DNA of 64,000 bases from positions 1 to 64,000 of the forward strand of contig CAVOZW010000013.1 in the NCBI GenBank assembly GCA_963701385.1, read 5' to 3'. Origin of the DNA: B30-G6 sp963701385. GTDB lineage: Bacteria > Desulfobacterota > Desulfobacteria > Desulfobacterales > B30-G6. Of the stretch, positions 35,432 through 44,510 are shown piece after piece; positions within the stretch are counted from its first letter, which is position 1, and each line of letters starts with the position of its first letter. The position numbers and the translations under genes were made by a program. The notes beneath the pieces are model-generated. The model was not told the origin of the DNA, did not search any database, and was given only the letters and a program-made list of their open reading frames with translations.

Positions 35432-35605
35432 ATCCTTAATTGATAGCGAATTGAACCCTGAACAGTTCAATTTTTTAGCTGAATTAACCCCCTATAACAT
35501 CGAAGCCCGTTATGGAGACTACAAGGAATCATTGTCAGAGATCATAAATGGTAAAAAGGCACAGAAGGTTTATCAAAAGACCTTGGAGATCCATTCGCTG
35601 ACTTA
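35432..35605 (+). pseudogene. Fragment of the HEPN gene
   Basis: About 160 bp, from TTAATTGATAGCGAATTGAA to TTGGAGATCCATT, are nearly identical to 30807-30961 within the HEPN gene of the other island, with about five differences. The start and the MNT partner are missing. The match begins and ends abruptly, showing a recent copy or gene conversion between the islands. Confidence 0.85.
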
Positions 35606-35673
35606 GTACCTCGTAAAGTTGCTGGGTCATTGGAACCTTTCGTGGGGTTAGATGGCCACCTTTCTTTTTCCTT

Positions 35674-35870
35674 GTGTACAAGATTACAAAACCGACCGTG
35701 AAATTGATAGGTCATGACGGGAATGCATTTTCTATCATGGGACGAGTGAAGAAAGCTTTAATGAGAAGCGAAGCTGACAAGGAATATATTGACCAATATC
35801 TTAGCGAAGCGACATCAGACGATTATGATCATCTGCTGTTTGTCAGTAGGAATTTGTTGATGTTGAATGA
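35674..35870 (+). pseudogene. Small conserved protein with a frameshift near its end
   Basis: GTG start at 35674. It begins MYKITKPTVKLIGHDGNAFS, IMGRVKKALMRSEADKEYID, QYLSEATSDDYDHLL, resembling a small conserved family found in phages and islands. The chain then loses the frame near 35849. One more G there would give REFVDVE and a stop at 35868-35870, the expected ending, 22 bp before the terminator. In the present frame it runs on through the terminator into the next gene. Function unknown. Confidence 0.62.
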
Positions 35871-35891
35871 TGGATTTAAATTAAATAACAA

Positions 35892-35942
35892 AGGACGGCA
35901 TGGTTCGATCTCCTGTACCGTCCTGTTTTTTTGCCCCCGGAA
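35892..35942. terminator. Terminator between convergent genes
   Basis: Hairpin AGGACGG / CCGTCCT with a 29-nt loop region, followed by TGTTTTTTT. It sits between the plus-strand small gene and the minus-strand flavodoxin-like gene. Confidence 0.6.
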
Positions 35943-35951
35943 ACATGTTAA

Positions 35952-36527
35952 TCAGTTGCCAATTTTCCCAAGTAACCAAGCCATGTTCTGACCGAGCGTT
36001 GCCATGGTTCCCTTGGCCTCTTCATCCTTTTCCACATCACCGATATTCCGACCGAAGCCCATGTTCCAGTAATTAGATCCGGGCACAATCATCTGGCTGA
36101 TAAAGAAAAAGTGGTTCAAAGAATCAAAGGTGTGTATGGCACCACCCCTGCGGGCGGCTACCACTGCGGCACCTACTTTTCGCTTAAGCATCCCACCATT
36201 GGCGATAGATGTCATACCAGCCCGGTCGATCAATGCCTTGATTTGGGATGTGAGATCGGCAAAATATACCGGAGACGCCAAAATTATACCATCAGCCGTG
36301 AGCATTTTTTCAATGCATTCATTGGCGATATCTTTTTTAACAGCACAGCGTTGATCTTTATTCTCAAAACACTTGTAGCATGCAATGCAGCCGTTGATCC
36401 TTTTTCCTTTCATCTGGTATAATTCGGTTTCGATTCCTTCTTTCTCCAATTCAGCAAAGACCCAGCGAACCATCGTTGCTGTGTTCCCATCCTTACGTGC
36501 ACTTCCATTGAATGCGACAACTTTCAT
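35952..36527 (-). CDS. Flavodoxin-family NAD(P)H-dependent oxidoreductase (iron-sulfur flavoprotein type)
   Basis: 191 residues. The FMN-binding start is VVAFNGSARKDGNTATMV. A compact cysteine cluster CIACYKCFENKDQRC (48-62) marks the iron-sulfur flavoprotein group (NADPH-dependent FMN reductase family). Then come ADGIILASPVYFADLTSQIK and VAARRGGAIHTFDSL. Such proteins shuttle electrons in anaerobes. It is monocistronic, with a 560-bp spacer upstream. Confidence 0.85.
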   Translation of the reverse strand: MKVVAFNGSARKDGNTATMVRWVFAELEKEGIETELYQMKGKRINGCIACYKCFENKDQRCAVKKDIANECIEKMLTADGIILASPVYFADLTSQIKALIDRAGMTSIANGGMLKRKVGAAVVAARRGGAIHTFDSLNHFFFISQMIVPGSNYWNMGFGRNIGDVEKDEEAKGTMATLGQNMAWLLGKIGN

Positions 36528-37090
36528 AGCTGAACTCTCCCTGTTTATCCGTTCCGGATAAAGTTTGTTATTGACTCCTATGCCTTCGAATAGACACCCC
36601 TTCCGACACTCTTAATCTTACCCTGCTTCCTCAATTTGAAAACAATATTTGCCAGTTTATTTTTTGTCTGACCAATTATAAGACAGGAAATTATTAGTGC
36701 AAATAAATTGTCATGGTCTGTATATGTGAGATTGGGATGTGAATATTAGCAGGCTGCATTCCGCAAGAAAGTAGATATCACGACTTTTAGAACGTATTCT
36801 AAGGTTTGGATGTGTTCGAGCTAATCGTGGGCATAAGTGGTTTTGAAAATCACCAGCTGTTTAATCCATCTCAATGCCCTTGCTATGTGCTTTCGACAAG
36901 ACTGCGATTAAACTGCAATTGGGTTAGTTCGATTGGTGATACAATTTCTTCATTCTCATCTGCTATAGGAACGGATCTGGTTGGAGTCGAATAGGATCAA
37001 TCTATTCACCAGAGAAATGTTGCAATAAAAATTGTTCAATGAAACCTATTATGCTGCCAACGTCTTCTATATGAGATCGATAGTCGCCGG
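36528..37090. other. Intergenic spacer, 563 bp
   Basis: I see no credible gene, repeat A/B/C copy or tRNA. AT-rich stretches with several short stops in all frames. Confidence 0.45.
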
Positions 37091-38770
37091 TCATGGGAAA
37101 TACAAGGTGTCCTGCGCCATCAGAATATCCGGTACGTCCCAGGATTTCTGCACCATAAGCTCTTTAAAAGCACGGCGAAAAAGCAGCCGTACTGTCACGG
37201 ACATACCTGAAGTCCGGGAACTGTCATGGACCTTGAAGGTATAAAGGCTCGTGTCCGTATCAAATGCAGCCAGACGGTTGTCGGAAAGCACGCGCGTGGG
37301 ATTCCAATATGCGCCGCTTGGGCTGATTTCCGTCCAAATCTCCTGGAGGATTTTGGCGTAACCTTTGCCCGGCAGGCCGCCATAATAACCGTCCTCCGGG
37401 CTACCGATGCCCCCCCAGTTCGGAACTGTCGGTCCGGATAGTTGTGTGAGCTCATTCCCATCGGCATCCAGTGCCTCCACCAGCAGGATCATCTGTCGCA
37501 AGGGCGAATCGGTTGGAATGTGATGGCCTGTATTGTCATTGACCAGCATAACCGTCACGGTCACCGTGTCACCCGCCCCAACAGCGGATACGTCCATGGA
37601 AAGAGCGTTCTGCAGAAGGTCCGGGTCCGACGCACCGGGCATATTGTGACTGAAAAGCGTTTCTGGATCACGTTGCACTCCGCCACGCTCGGGAAGTACA
37701 AAGTGAGTGTTCCCCAACCGGGGCATGTGGCAGTCCTGACAGGTCCTACCGTCTAAAGGATCACTGTATGAACTTTCCAGCCATTCACCAAACGAGTTGT
37801 AAACAACAGTATCCCAGAAAACACCGAAATGGCAGGGGGCACAGAATTGGGATTCTGTCTGGACTGGCGAATACGTGTCTTCACCGGGTGCAACATCGTC
37901 CAACGGCCCCGCAAAGAACTGATGCCCTTCTGGGGGACGGCGGAATTCAAAGGACAACACACCCGGCATATTGACAAATGGCAGGCTCAAATCCGGATCG
38001 AGGGAAACATCCCAGACTTTGTGGCAGAAATCACAGGAGACCCCTTCGGTCTCAACGCCGTTCAGTTGGGTCGGGTCGATGCTGTAGGGGGTATCAATTG
38101 CCGCAAGCGGTGTGTGACAGGCGCCACAGTTCCCGGCCGTTCCCTGGAAATCCAACTTATAACCAGGGCCGTAATACGGTTCTTCCGGATCCGGGGGCAA
38201 CGGGATATTGCCATACTCCCGATTGTAAACAAACCGGGTCGGCGGGCTTTGGTTGCCGTGTATGTCCGTACCACTATACATGGTCAAAAACCTCGGATTG
38301 ATGGCAGAAAAAGCGTGCGCGTCCTGAAGCCATTCATCAACCGGCAGTGAAAAATTCAGGGCGGTGCCCTGGTTGCTGTGACACGCGGCGCAGCCCTGAT
38401 TCTCACCCTGACCCTCATGAAAGGTGGACGGAAGCCAGGTGTAATCGGGGTTGTCCCGGTCGGTGTGGGGGTGCAATACGATAACAATACCATTCGTATT
38501 TTCCGTCACAATATCCACGCCATTGATATAATAGCCTGAACACCAGGCAGTGACAAAAGCGGCCTCTCCGGAAGTCAGCCCGGTCAGGGTAAACCGGCCT
38601 TTCTGGTCGGAGAGCGTCTCAAGATCGGTTGCTTGAATGCTGACGGTCGCATAGGGAATCGGCATAGCGTTTTCATCCACAACGATGCCGGTCACATCAT
38701 CCTGATGAGAAGTGCATGAGGCCGATATCAAAAGCAGCCCCAGGCCAAGAAGTGTCAGATACTTCATCAT
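37091..38770 (-). CDS. Pentaheme c-type cytochrome lipoprotein with N-terminal carboxypeptidase-regulatory-like domain
   Basis: 559 residues. The lipobox (LISASC) predicts a lipoprotein. An N-terminal beta-sandwich, DDVTGIVVDENAMPIPYATV, is followed by five CxxCH heme-binding sites (GCAACH, CGACH, CDFCH, CAPCH, CQDCH). A beta-rich C-terminal domain with VTVTVMLVNDNTGHHIPTDS contains extra His pairs that could be distal ligands. The layout fits a cytochrome c554-like electron carrier at the cell surface. It overlaps the upstream BNR-repeat lipoprotein gene by 4 bp, so the two are one operon. Confidence 0.85.
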   Translation of the reverse strand: MMKYLTLLGLGLLLISASCTSHQDDVTGIVVDENAMPIPYATVSIQATDLETLSDQKGRFTLTGLTSGEAAFVTAWCSGYYINGVDIVTENTNGIVIVLHPHTDRDNPDYTWLPSTFHEGQGENQGCAACHSNQGTALNFSLPVDEWLQDAHAFSAINPRFLTMYSGTDIHGNQSPPTRFVYNREYGNIPLPPDPEEPYYGPGYKLDFQGTAGNCGACHTPLAAIDTPYSIDPTQLNGVETEGVSCDFCHKVWDVSLDPDLSLPFVNMPGVLSFEFRRPPEGHQFFAGPLDDVAPGEDTYSPVQTESQFCAPCHFGVFWDTVVYNSFGEWLESSYSDPLDGRTCQDCHMPRLGNTHFVLPERGGVQRDPETLFSHNMPGASDPDLLQNALSMDVSAVGAGDTVTVTVMLVNDNTGHHIPTDSPLRQMILLVEALDADGNELTQLSGPTVPNWGGIGSPEDGYYGGLPGKGYAKILQEIWTEISPSGAYWNPTRVLSDNRLAAFDTDTSLYTFKVHDSSRTSGMSVTVRLLFRRAFKELMVQKSWDVPDILMAQDTLYFP

Positions 38771-41049
38771 TCTTCTGTCTGCCCAAGTCGGAAAACACCA
38801 CCACCCGTGGTTGCCGCATAAAGAACACTGCCGTCCGCCGAAAGTGCTAGGTCGGCAACGGAGCGGTTTGACAACCCATTGTTCAGAACGGTCCAGGTCG
38901 CTCCTGAATCCGATGAGTAATAAACCCCCGCGTTTGAGCTTCCCAAATAAAATACGCCCTGATTTTCTGAATCCGCTTCAATATCGACGATCGACATTTC
39001 CGGTATGAGCCCGGAAGCAGAAACCTGCCATGACTGGCCGCCGTCGAAACTGGTCATTAAACCACCATTCTGAAAACCGGCCAATATCTTATTCGAATCA
39101 AAGGGATCAATTGCAACCGAGATCAGAATAGGAGCGGTCACCGGGTCCGGGTCCGTGTTCGAAGATGGAATCTGGGATGCGATCCCCTGGGTGACAATTT
39201 CCCATGTGATGCCACTGTCCGTGGATCGATAGATTGCATCGGGATATGCCGCCGCGTATGCTGTTGTTTCATCGACAATTTTCAAGTCGAATACCTGGGC
39301 ATCCGTCAAGCTGGTCTGTGCCCATGTCTCACCACCGTCCACCGAACGAATTATTCCTAAACCATTCCCGGAAAGGCAGGTTTGAGGGTTCAGGTAGCAA
39401 TCAAGCGTTCCTGCCGTTGCCAGCACCAGGTCCCTCGTAAAGTTAGAGAATACAATGCGGGTGACCATATCTCCGATATTCGCCAGGTTACTCCACAGAC
39501 CGGTATCCACAAATGTCCAAGACTGCCCGCCGTCCTTGCTGACAGCCGGGTTGGGGCCTGCGTCGATCAGCGCCTCCATTATGTGATCCGCATCAAACGG
39601 GTCCACCGATACCACGACACCCTCTGGTTCACGTGCCGGAGCATACGACGTGCCCTGCCAGGCTGCGCCGCCGTTATTACTGATAAAGATCCCCATCCGG
39701 CTGGCACTGTATACCTTCGCCGGATCGTCTGCAGCCACATCGATCTGACGAAGGAGCGCACCTGTGTAGCCTTTGCTTGCCATATGCCATGTCGATCCGC
39801 CATCTTCGCTCAAGAAATTGCCGCCGATGTAATTATTGACAAAAATACGCATGGAATTACGGGGGTCACACTGCATGTCAATAGGGAATCCCGCCAGCAC
39901 TTCGTCAGTACCCCATAACTTGCCGGCAACCTCAGTCCAGGTATGCCCGCCATCCATACTTCGGTGTATCCCGTATATGGAACCAGCATACATCGCATCG
40001 GGGTTGTCGGTGCAGATTTCAACAACACTTGCATTTTCCAGCGCCAACACCCGCTCCCAGTGGTCTCCGCCGTCCTCCGTAAGATAGACGGCCCCCAGAC
40101 CTCCCAGCGCCGTCAAATAGGGGTCGTTGCCGGCGGCTGCAAGCAGAATGGCCGGATTTTGCGGATGCATGAACAGACTCCCGAAGTACAGCTCGTTTGG
40201 TAGAAAGCCATTGCTTTCATCCAATACCTGCCAGGTCGTCCCGCCGTCCTGACTTCGTAAAATGCCAACACCGCCCGGTTCCAGCGTGTTCGGATCGCTG
40301 TTGGCCGCCTCCCGGTCGAAAATACCTGTGGATACGTAAATCAGGTTGTGATCTTGGGGATGGATCCAGATATAACGTGCCAGGTTGTCCCCATACCAGA
40401 TACGCTGCCAGCTGTTTCCGCCATCAACGGTTTTATAAACAACGCCTTTGGTCATATCCAACCCCAGACCCGGTAATGCGATGTCATTGTTCCATTCCCA
40501 GCTTGAAATCTCCCCGGCCAGATAAACAACATTCGAGTTTCCCGGCTCAACCGTAAAACCGCGAATCGTTAATGCCCGCTCTTCAATGCCGCTGCTGAGT
40601 GAGCGCCAATTCTGACCGGCGTCATCACTGCGGAATACACCACCGCCAAACTGCGTGCCGACCCAAAGCGTATCAGGACTATTGGGATCGATGGTCAAAC
40701 TGAAAACAGGGATGCCGTCACCGGAAGATCCAACCCGAGCCGTAATGCCGCTGTTGATCGGAAACCAGTTTTCCCCACCGTCCGTGCTTTTAAAAGCACC
40801 TCCCCAGGCATCCGTGACATACAGGACATCCGGGTCCCGCGGGTCCATACGGATGTCGTATCCCAGCCCACCGGGAGGCCCCCCGGTGGAGACCCAAAGC
40901 CCAAACTCATAGGCTAATACGACCGGTTCAGTATTGCCGGTACTATCCCCACCGTCCCCATTGTTCGGCGAAGATCCGTTACCGCTACAGGACATTATCA
41001 AAAGCACCAAGAGGGACAGCAGCGCCATGCAAGAAAAATGGTTTTTCAT
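38767..41049 (-). CDS. Large BNR/sortilin-like beta-propeller lipoprotein
   Basis: 760 residues. The lipobox is LIMSC. About ten repeats of the type SxDGGxTW (STDGGENWFPINSGI, RSDDAGQNWRSL, KTVDGGNSWQRI, RSQDGGTTWQVL, TEDGGDHWERV, RSMDGGHTWTEV, SEDGGSTWHMA, ISNNGGAAWQGT, SKDGGQSWTFV, SSDSGATWTVL) are the BNR / Asp-box signature of a beta-propeller. There are no catalytic sialidase residues in view. It is probably a surface binding or structural protein that works with the coupled heme lipoprotein, perhaps on a polymer or mineral. That is inference. Confidence 0.8.
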   Translation of the reverse strand: MKNHFSCMALLSLLVLLIMSCSGNGSSPNNGDGGDSTGNTEPVVLAYEFGLWVSTGGPPGGLGYDIRMDPRDPDVLYVTDAWGGAFKSTDGGENWFPINSGITARVGSSGDGIPVFSLTIDPNSPDTLWVGTQFGGGVFRSDDAGQNWRSLSSGIEERALTIRGFTVEPGNSNVVYLAGEISSWEWNNDIALPGLGLDMTKGVVYKTVDGGNSWQRIWYGDNLARYIWIHPQDHNLIYVSTGIFDREAANSDPNTLEPGGVGILRSQDGGTTWQVLDESNGFLPNELYFGSLFMHPQNPAILLAAAGNDPYLTALGGLGAVYLTEDGGDHWERVLALENASVVEICTDNPDAMYAGSIYGIHRSMDGGHTWTEVAGKLWGTDEVLAGFPIDMQCDPRNSMRIFVNNYIGGNFLSEDGGSTWHMASKGYTGALLRQIDVAADDPAKVYSASRMGIFISNNGGAAWQGTSYAPAREPEGVVVSVDPFDADHIMEALIDAGPNPAVSKDGGQSWTFVDTGLWSNLANIGDMVTRIVFSNFTRDLVLATAGTLDCYLNPQTCLSGNGLGIIRSVDGGETWAQTSLTDAQVFDLKIVDETTAYAAAYPDAIYRSTDSGITWEIVTQGIASQIPSSNTDPDPVTAPILISVAIDPFDSNKILAGFQNGGLMTSFDGGQSWQVSASGLIPEMSIVDIEADSENQGVFYLGSSNAGVYYSSDSGATWTVLNNGLSNRSVADLALSADGSVLYAATTGGGVFRLGQTEE

Positions 41050-41483
41050 TGGAACCTCTTTTCAATAAGGAGTTAAAGCACCATGAATAAAGATATTGTA
41101 TTATAAGTGATGAAACCAGATACCTTTGGCTAAATTGTCAACATTTACATGCTATAAAATGGGATATGAATGTCCTTGATGTTTCATATCGTCAGTTCTG
41201 AGATAAAGTGTTCAAGTCTATCCTTGACTCTTGCCCCCAATTATTACTTCTAAACAACAAAACCCCACCTCCCAATATGAGAAGCAGGGTCTATAATCGT
41301 CACATACGCTCTCCATCTTTATAGTTAAAGGTTTGGAGCTGGCACTAAAGCATCAGCATGATTGCACAAACAAAAAGATAAAGCAAGATTTAGGTGTATA
41401 TGCTTGACATTACAGGTTATCTTTGGCATTTTTTATGACGTCCCACGTCCACCACACCGGCACTACCTCTACAGGAGCAACGC
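41050..41483. other. Intergenic spacer, 434 bp, with possible promoter
   Basis: No gene seen. TTGACA at 41404-41409 is a good -35 box, but no strong -10 is placed 17 bp further. An AGGAGC precedes the HU-like start at 41484. The left part holds the start region of the BNR lipoprotein gene on the minus strand. Confidence 0.4.
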
Positions 41484-41771
41484 ATGGCACTAACAAAAGC
41501 GCACCTTATCGAAACAATTCGATCCACCAATAACCTGACGATGAAACAGAGCACAGATATTGTAGAGTCTCTTCTTGAAATCATGAAAGAGACCCTTGCA
41601 TCTGGAGAAGATGTCCTGGTCAGTGGGTTCGGTAAGTTCCGTGTAAAACAAAAGGCTGAACGGAAAGGCAGGAACCCAGTCACCGGCGATGATATGATGC
41701 TGACGCCCAGGAAGGTTGTTACATTTAAGTGTAGCGGGAAACTGAGGGAGAGGGTTAATGACACCAAGTGA
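41484..41771 (+). CDS. HU/IHF-family DNA-binding protein (IHF-alpha-like)
   Basis: 95 residues with the complete family pattern: LTKAHLIETIRSTNNLTMKQ, STDIVESLLEIMKETLASGE, VLVSGFGKFRVKQKAERKGR, NPVTGDDMMLTPRKVVTFKC. GRNPVTG is the DNA-intercalating beta-arm proline region. It may be a host-factor-like protein carried by the island. The next gene overlaps it by 14 bp. It is closer to IHF alpha than to the HU-like gene at 48547. Confidence 0.88.
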   Translation: MALTKAHLIETIRSTNNLTMKQSTDIVESLLEIMKETLASGEDVLVSGFGKFRVKQKAERKGRNPVTGDDMMLTPRKVVTFKCSGKLRERVNDTK

Positions 41772-42051
41772 TTTAATTGGTTTCAAAGGAAACCATATCA
41801 AACTGTCCGTGGACGATGATGATCTTGGTATTGCATCAGCAACTGATATTGCCAAAAAGAAAGCTAAGCAACTGAGTGACGATCCAATGCTGTTGTCATG
41901 GTACTGTGGAAAGACTGGTGAATACTATCCAAAAACAGAATGCGGTAGTTCTGGCAAACCTCCATGGATCATATTTGCTGAATCAAGGGGTGCTGACATC
42001 GCCATCAATATCAACGATGGTGAATACATTTTTTTGTTTCTATCTTTATAA
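41758..42051 (+). CDS. AF1514/DUF5619 family protein
   Basis: 97 residues: the family pattern ASATDIAKKKAKQLSDDPML, then LSWYCGKTGEYYPKTECGSS, GKPPWIIFAESRGADIAINI and NDGEYIFLFL. The family is small and found mostly in sulfate reducers and Archaeoglobus. Function unknown. It overlaps the HU-like gene and is followed by a zinc-ribbon protein, forming a tight cluster. Confidence 0.78.
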   Translation: MTPSDLIGFKGNHIKLSVDDDDLGIASATDIAKKKAKQLSDDPMLLSWYCGKTGEYYPKTECGSSGKPPWIIFAESRGADIAININDGEYIFLFLSL

Positions 42052-42078
42052 TAATCGACAGGACAAGGGTTAGGGTCA

Positions 42079-42255
42079 ATGGAGCGTGATACGATTAAAT
42101 GCTTCTACTGTGGTGGTATCGCAAAGATCAAAGAACAAGACGATCTGAAGATCGTATCCTGCCCAGAGTGCAAACGTGAGACTGAATTGGATAAGTACCA
42201 AGACATGTTTGACCTATGGTTGGGCGACATACGCAATAAAGATGGCGAAAGGTAA
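42079..42255 (+). CDS. Small zinc-ribbon protein
   Basis: 58 residues, with ATG after a weak GGGT region. Two CxxC pairs (CFYCGG and CPEC) make a zinc ribbon over the first 35 residues. The acidic tail ends LGDIRNKDGER. It is short enough to be missed by many gene callers. It lies between the DUF5619 gene and a degraded exonuclease, with the stop directly adjoining the next ATG. Confidence 0.65.
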   Translation: MERDTIKCFYCGGIAKIKEQDDLKIVSCPECKRETELDKYQDMFDLWLGDIRNKDGER

Positions 42256-42552
42256 ATGTTCATCTTCTTTGACACAGAAGCGACAAACTCAGATTCATAA
42301 TTAACACACCGGCAGCGGGAAACACTTCAAATTGCTCTAAGCAGCCATGAAATATTTGTATGGATATGCGTTCGCAAAAATTGTTTCGGCGAAGGCATAG
42401 CCTGAATGCATAAGAGTCTGAAGATGGCTGAAGTGCCAAGGGATTATCTGCAATGGTTATCCAGTACTGATCTCGATGAGGATCTGGCATATACTGTACA
42501 GCACAATCTTGGTCAGCCAACACAGAGTATGGAATATGATTCCGGACTATGA
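42256..42552 (+). pseudogene. Degraded DnaQ-like exonuclease
   Basis: ATG 42256 starts MFIFFDTEATNSDS, the first exonuclease motif (FDTETTG in active enzymes), and then stops. About 170 bp later an open frame reads AEVPRDYLQWLSSTDLDEDL with an ending like DUF3820/exonuclease-X tails. So both ends of a DnaQ-type exonuclease are present and the middle is destroyed. It shares no frame with the neighbours. Confidence 0.62.
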
Positions 42553-42592
42553 CTAATAACAGTATAAAGTATCAAAGAGGAGACTGAGAATT

Positions 42593-43463
42593 ATGCGTTT
42601 CTTAAAATTTGTGGTGGTTGCTGCTGTAGTTCTATGTTTTTCTTCACAGATGATTTTAGCAGCTGAAGGAGTAATCGATACCAGCTTCAATTCACCAGAT
42701 GGTTATGTCTTATGGGATGGAGGAAGCGGGTATGATAGAGGTCGAGATATTGCGCTCCAGCCAGATGGTAAAATTGTCGTCACGGGATACCAAAACAATG
42801 GCACGGATGCTGACTTGTTTGTTATCAGATATAATGATGACGGTACTCTGGACACAGGCTTTGGTACCAATGGTGCTTTTACATATGATGGTGGAAATGG
42901 AGATGATGGAGGGTTGGCAATAGCCGTACAGTCAGATGGAAAAATAATTGCAGCTGGCTACCGATCAAACGGTACAGACATAGATTTTTTGGCATTAAGA
43001 CTAACTACAGGCGGGACATTGGATTCTTCTTTCGGAGTACAGGGAACAGTCATCTATGATAGTGGACAGGGTACTGATCTGGCAAATGATCTCATGATTC
43101 AACCCGATGGGAAAGTCGTATTGACAGGACAATTGAGCACTGGCTCTGATTCTGAAATCGCCTTATGGCGGTTGAATGTAAATGGGCAATTAGATGTTGG
43201 ATTCGGTACGAACGGGGTCCTTCATATGGCAGAGGCAACGGATTTGACGGTGGGCTACGTATGGCACTGCAGTCTGATGGAAAAATCATAGTTACAGGAT
43301 TGAGCCATAATTCATTGAATTACGATATCATACTCTTGAGATTTACCAATGACGGTGGCTTCGATACCGTTTTGGGACCAATGGACTCTCACTATATGAT
43401 GGTGGTGATTATGATAGAAGTTTTTTTATTTTTATGCCTAATAACACAGAAAATGAAAATTAA
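42593..43463 (+). pseudogene. Secreted delta-60-repeat protein with two frameshifts
   Basis: Starts MRFLKFVVVAAVVLCFSSQM with a signal peptide. Delta-60 repeats follow, each with an IALQPDGKIVVTGYQNNGTD type core and FGTNGAFTYDGGNG. The frame breaks near 43224: a one-base shift continues into YGRGNGFDGGLRMALQSDGK. It breaks again near 43372, after which GTNGLSLYDGGDYDRSFF and a stop at 43463 appear. Intact proteins of this kind are secreted beta-propeller-like. Two indels make it a pseudogene. Confidence 0.82.
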
Positions 43464-43600
43464 ATTGTAACTTTTATTATGATTGATCGTTATATGGATT
43501 AAAAAGAAAGGGGGGAATGTTAGAGGCTCAATAAGTTTTGGTGTTCATGTTAGAAGTCAACACAAATAACGATCAAAGCGCAAAATTGAAAGGAGAAAGC

Positions 43601-44029
43601 ATGTTTAATAAAATAAGTTTGGTCATTATAGGTGCCTTAGCAGTTATTGTTCTTTCAATCCCAACTTTATGTACAGCCAAAGAAGGACCTGGATCTGGCT
43701 CCGGAGCTGGTATAGGTCCTGGTGCTGGGGTAGGTCATGGTCCAGGAGCCGGAGTAGGTCCTGGAGATGGCATTGGTAATGGTGGCACGGGAGATAATGG
43801 CGGCAATGGTCCCGGCGACGGCACTGGTAATGGCGGAGTGGGTCCCGCAGACGGTACTGGTAATGGCAATATGCCTGGGCCTGCACCAAATTCAGGAGAT
43901 GGTATTGCTGATGGAAGTGGCCTTGACTCACCAAATGGACCAAACGGTAAGGGTTCAGATTCTGGCCAAGGTTATGGTGAACCGGCACCAAATTCTGGCG
44001 ATGGTGATCCTGATGGGAGTGGCAGGTAG
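43601..44029 (+). CDS. Secreted glycine-rich repetitive protein
   Basis: 142 residues from ATG 43601 (AAAGGAGAAAG upstream). The signal peptide LVIIGALAVIVLSIPTLCTA is followed by low-complexity GPGSGSGAGIGPGAGVGHG and GNGGTGDNGGNGPGDGTGNG, then SGDGIADGSGLDSPNGPNGK. The base sequence is a degenerate run of GGT/GGA codons that gives unrelated open frames on the other strand. It may be a surface or biofilm protein, or a disordered linker. The terminator directly after supports a real transcript. Confidence 0.65.
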   Translation: MFNKISLVIIGALAVIVLSIPTLCTAKEGPGSGSGAGIGPGAGVGHGPGAGVGPGDGIGNGGTGDNGGNGPGDGTGNGGVGPADGTGNGNMPGPAPNSGDGIADGSGLDSPNGPNGKGSDSGQGYGEPAPNSGDGDPDGSGR

Positions 44030-44074
44030 CCACCCCGAAACAATTACGCCATATTGCAACAAAGATCAAGACAA

Positions 44075-44105
44075 GGCAGGGCCAATTACGGTCCTGCCAT
44101 TTTTA
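44075..44105 (+). terminator. Rho-independent terminator of the glycine-rich gene
   Basis: Perfect-looking hairpin GGCAGGGCC / GGTCCTGCC with AATTAC loop, then ATTTTTATT. It starts 46 bp after the stop of the glycine-rich protein gene. Confidence 0.75.
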
Positions 44106-44510
44106 TTGTATGAATTGCCGATCCCTCCAACTTATATGCTGTTTTTGCACTGGTATAATTGTTATGATATCATCAAATCGTTCGCCAAAGCATCATAAAT
44201 GGAATCAGTGCAAACGAGGCTTATTTTCAACATATCAGTATCGCGATGATAGTTGGTTTTCTGATTCCTGGAGATGTTTTTCGGAGATGTATGAGGACTA
44301 ATTTATATCACCTGAATTTAATGATATTAATACATTGTTGACTATGATGATTTTACCTGTTCTTTCCGAAACACTGTCTGACGTGGTAGCATCCTTCCTC
44401 GGTAAACACTCGGTTTTATATTATGTAGTTAGCCATATTCAGACCACCGCCTTAAATGTACGAATAATTTTTTACATTATCTTTTAAATTCAATTTGCAA
44501 AGGAATAGAA
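44106..44510. other. Intergenic spacer, about 405 bp
   Basis: No convincing gene. One plus-strand frame at 44110-44301 reads SPKHHKWNQCKRGLFSTYQY and ends SEMYED, with a hydrophobic front; it could be a small-protein remnant but has no partner or ribosome site that I can support. Confidence 0.35.

Noticed and set aside
37442..38350. Open frames on the plus strand opposite the pentaheme gene
   Set aside because: Shadow frames; the minus-strand frame carries five heme motifs and a lipobox.
43644..44198. Overlapping frames in the Gly-rich gene region on both strands
   Set aside because: Low-complexity GGN codons open all frames; only the frame with signal peptide, ribosome site and terminator is supported.
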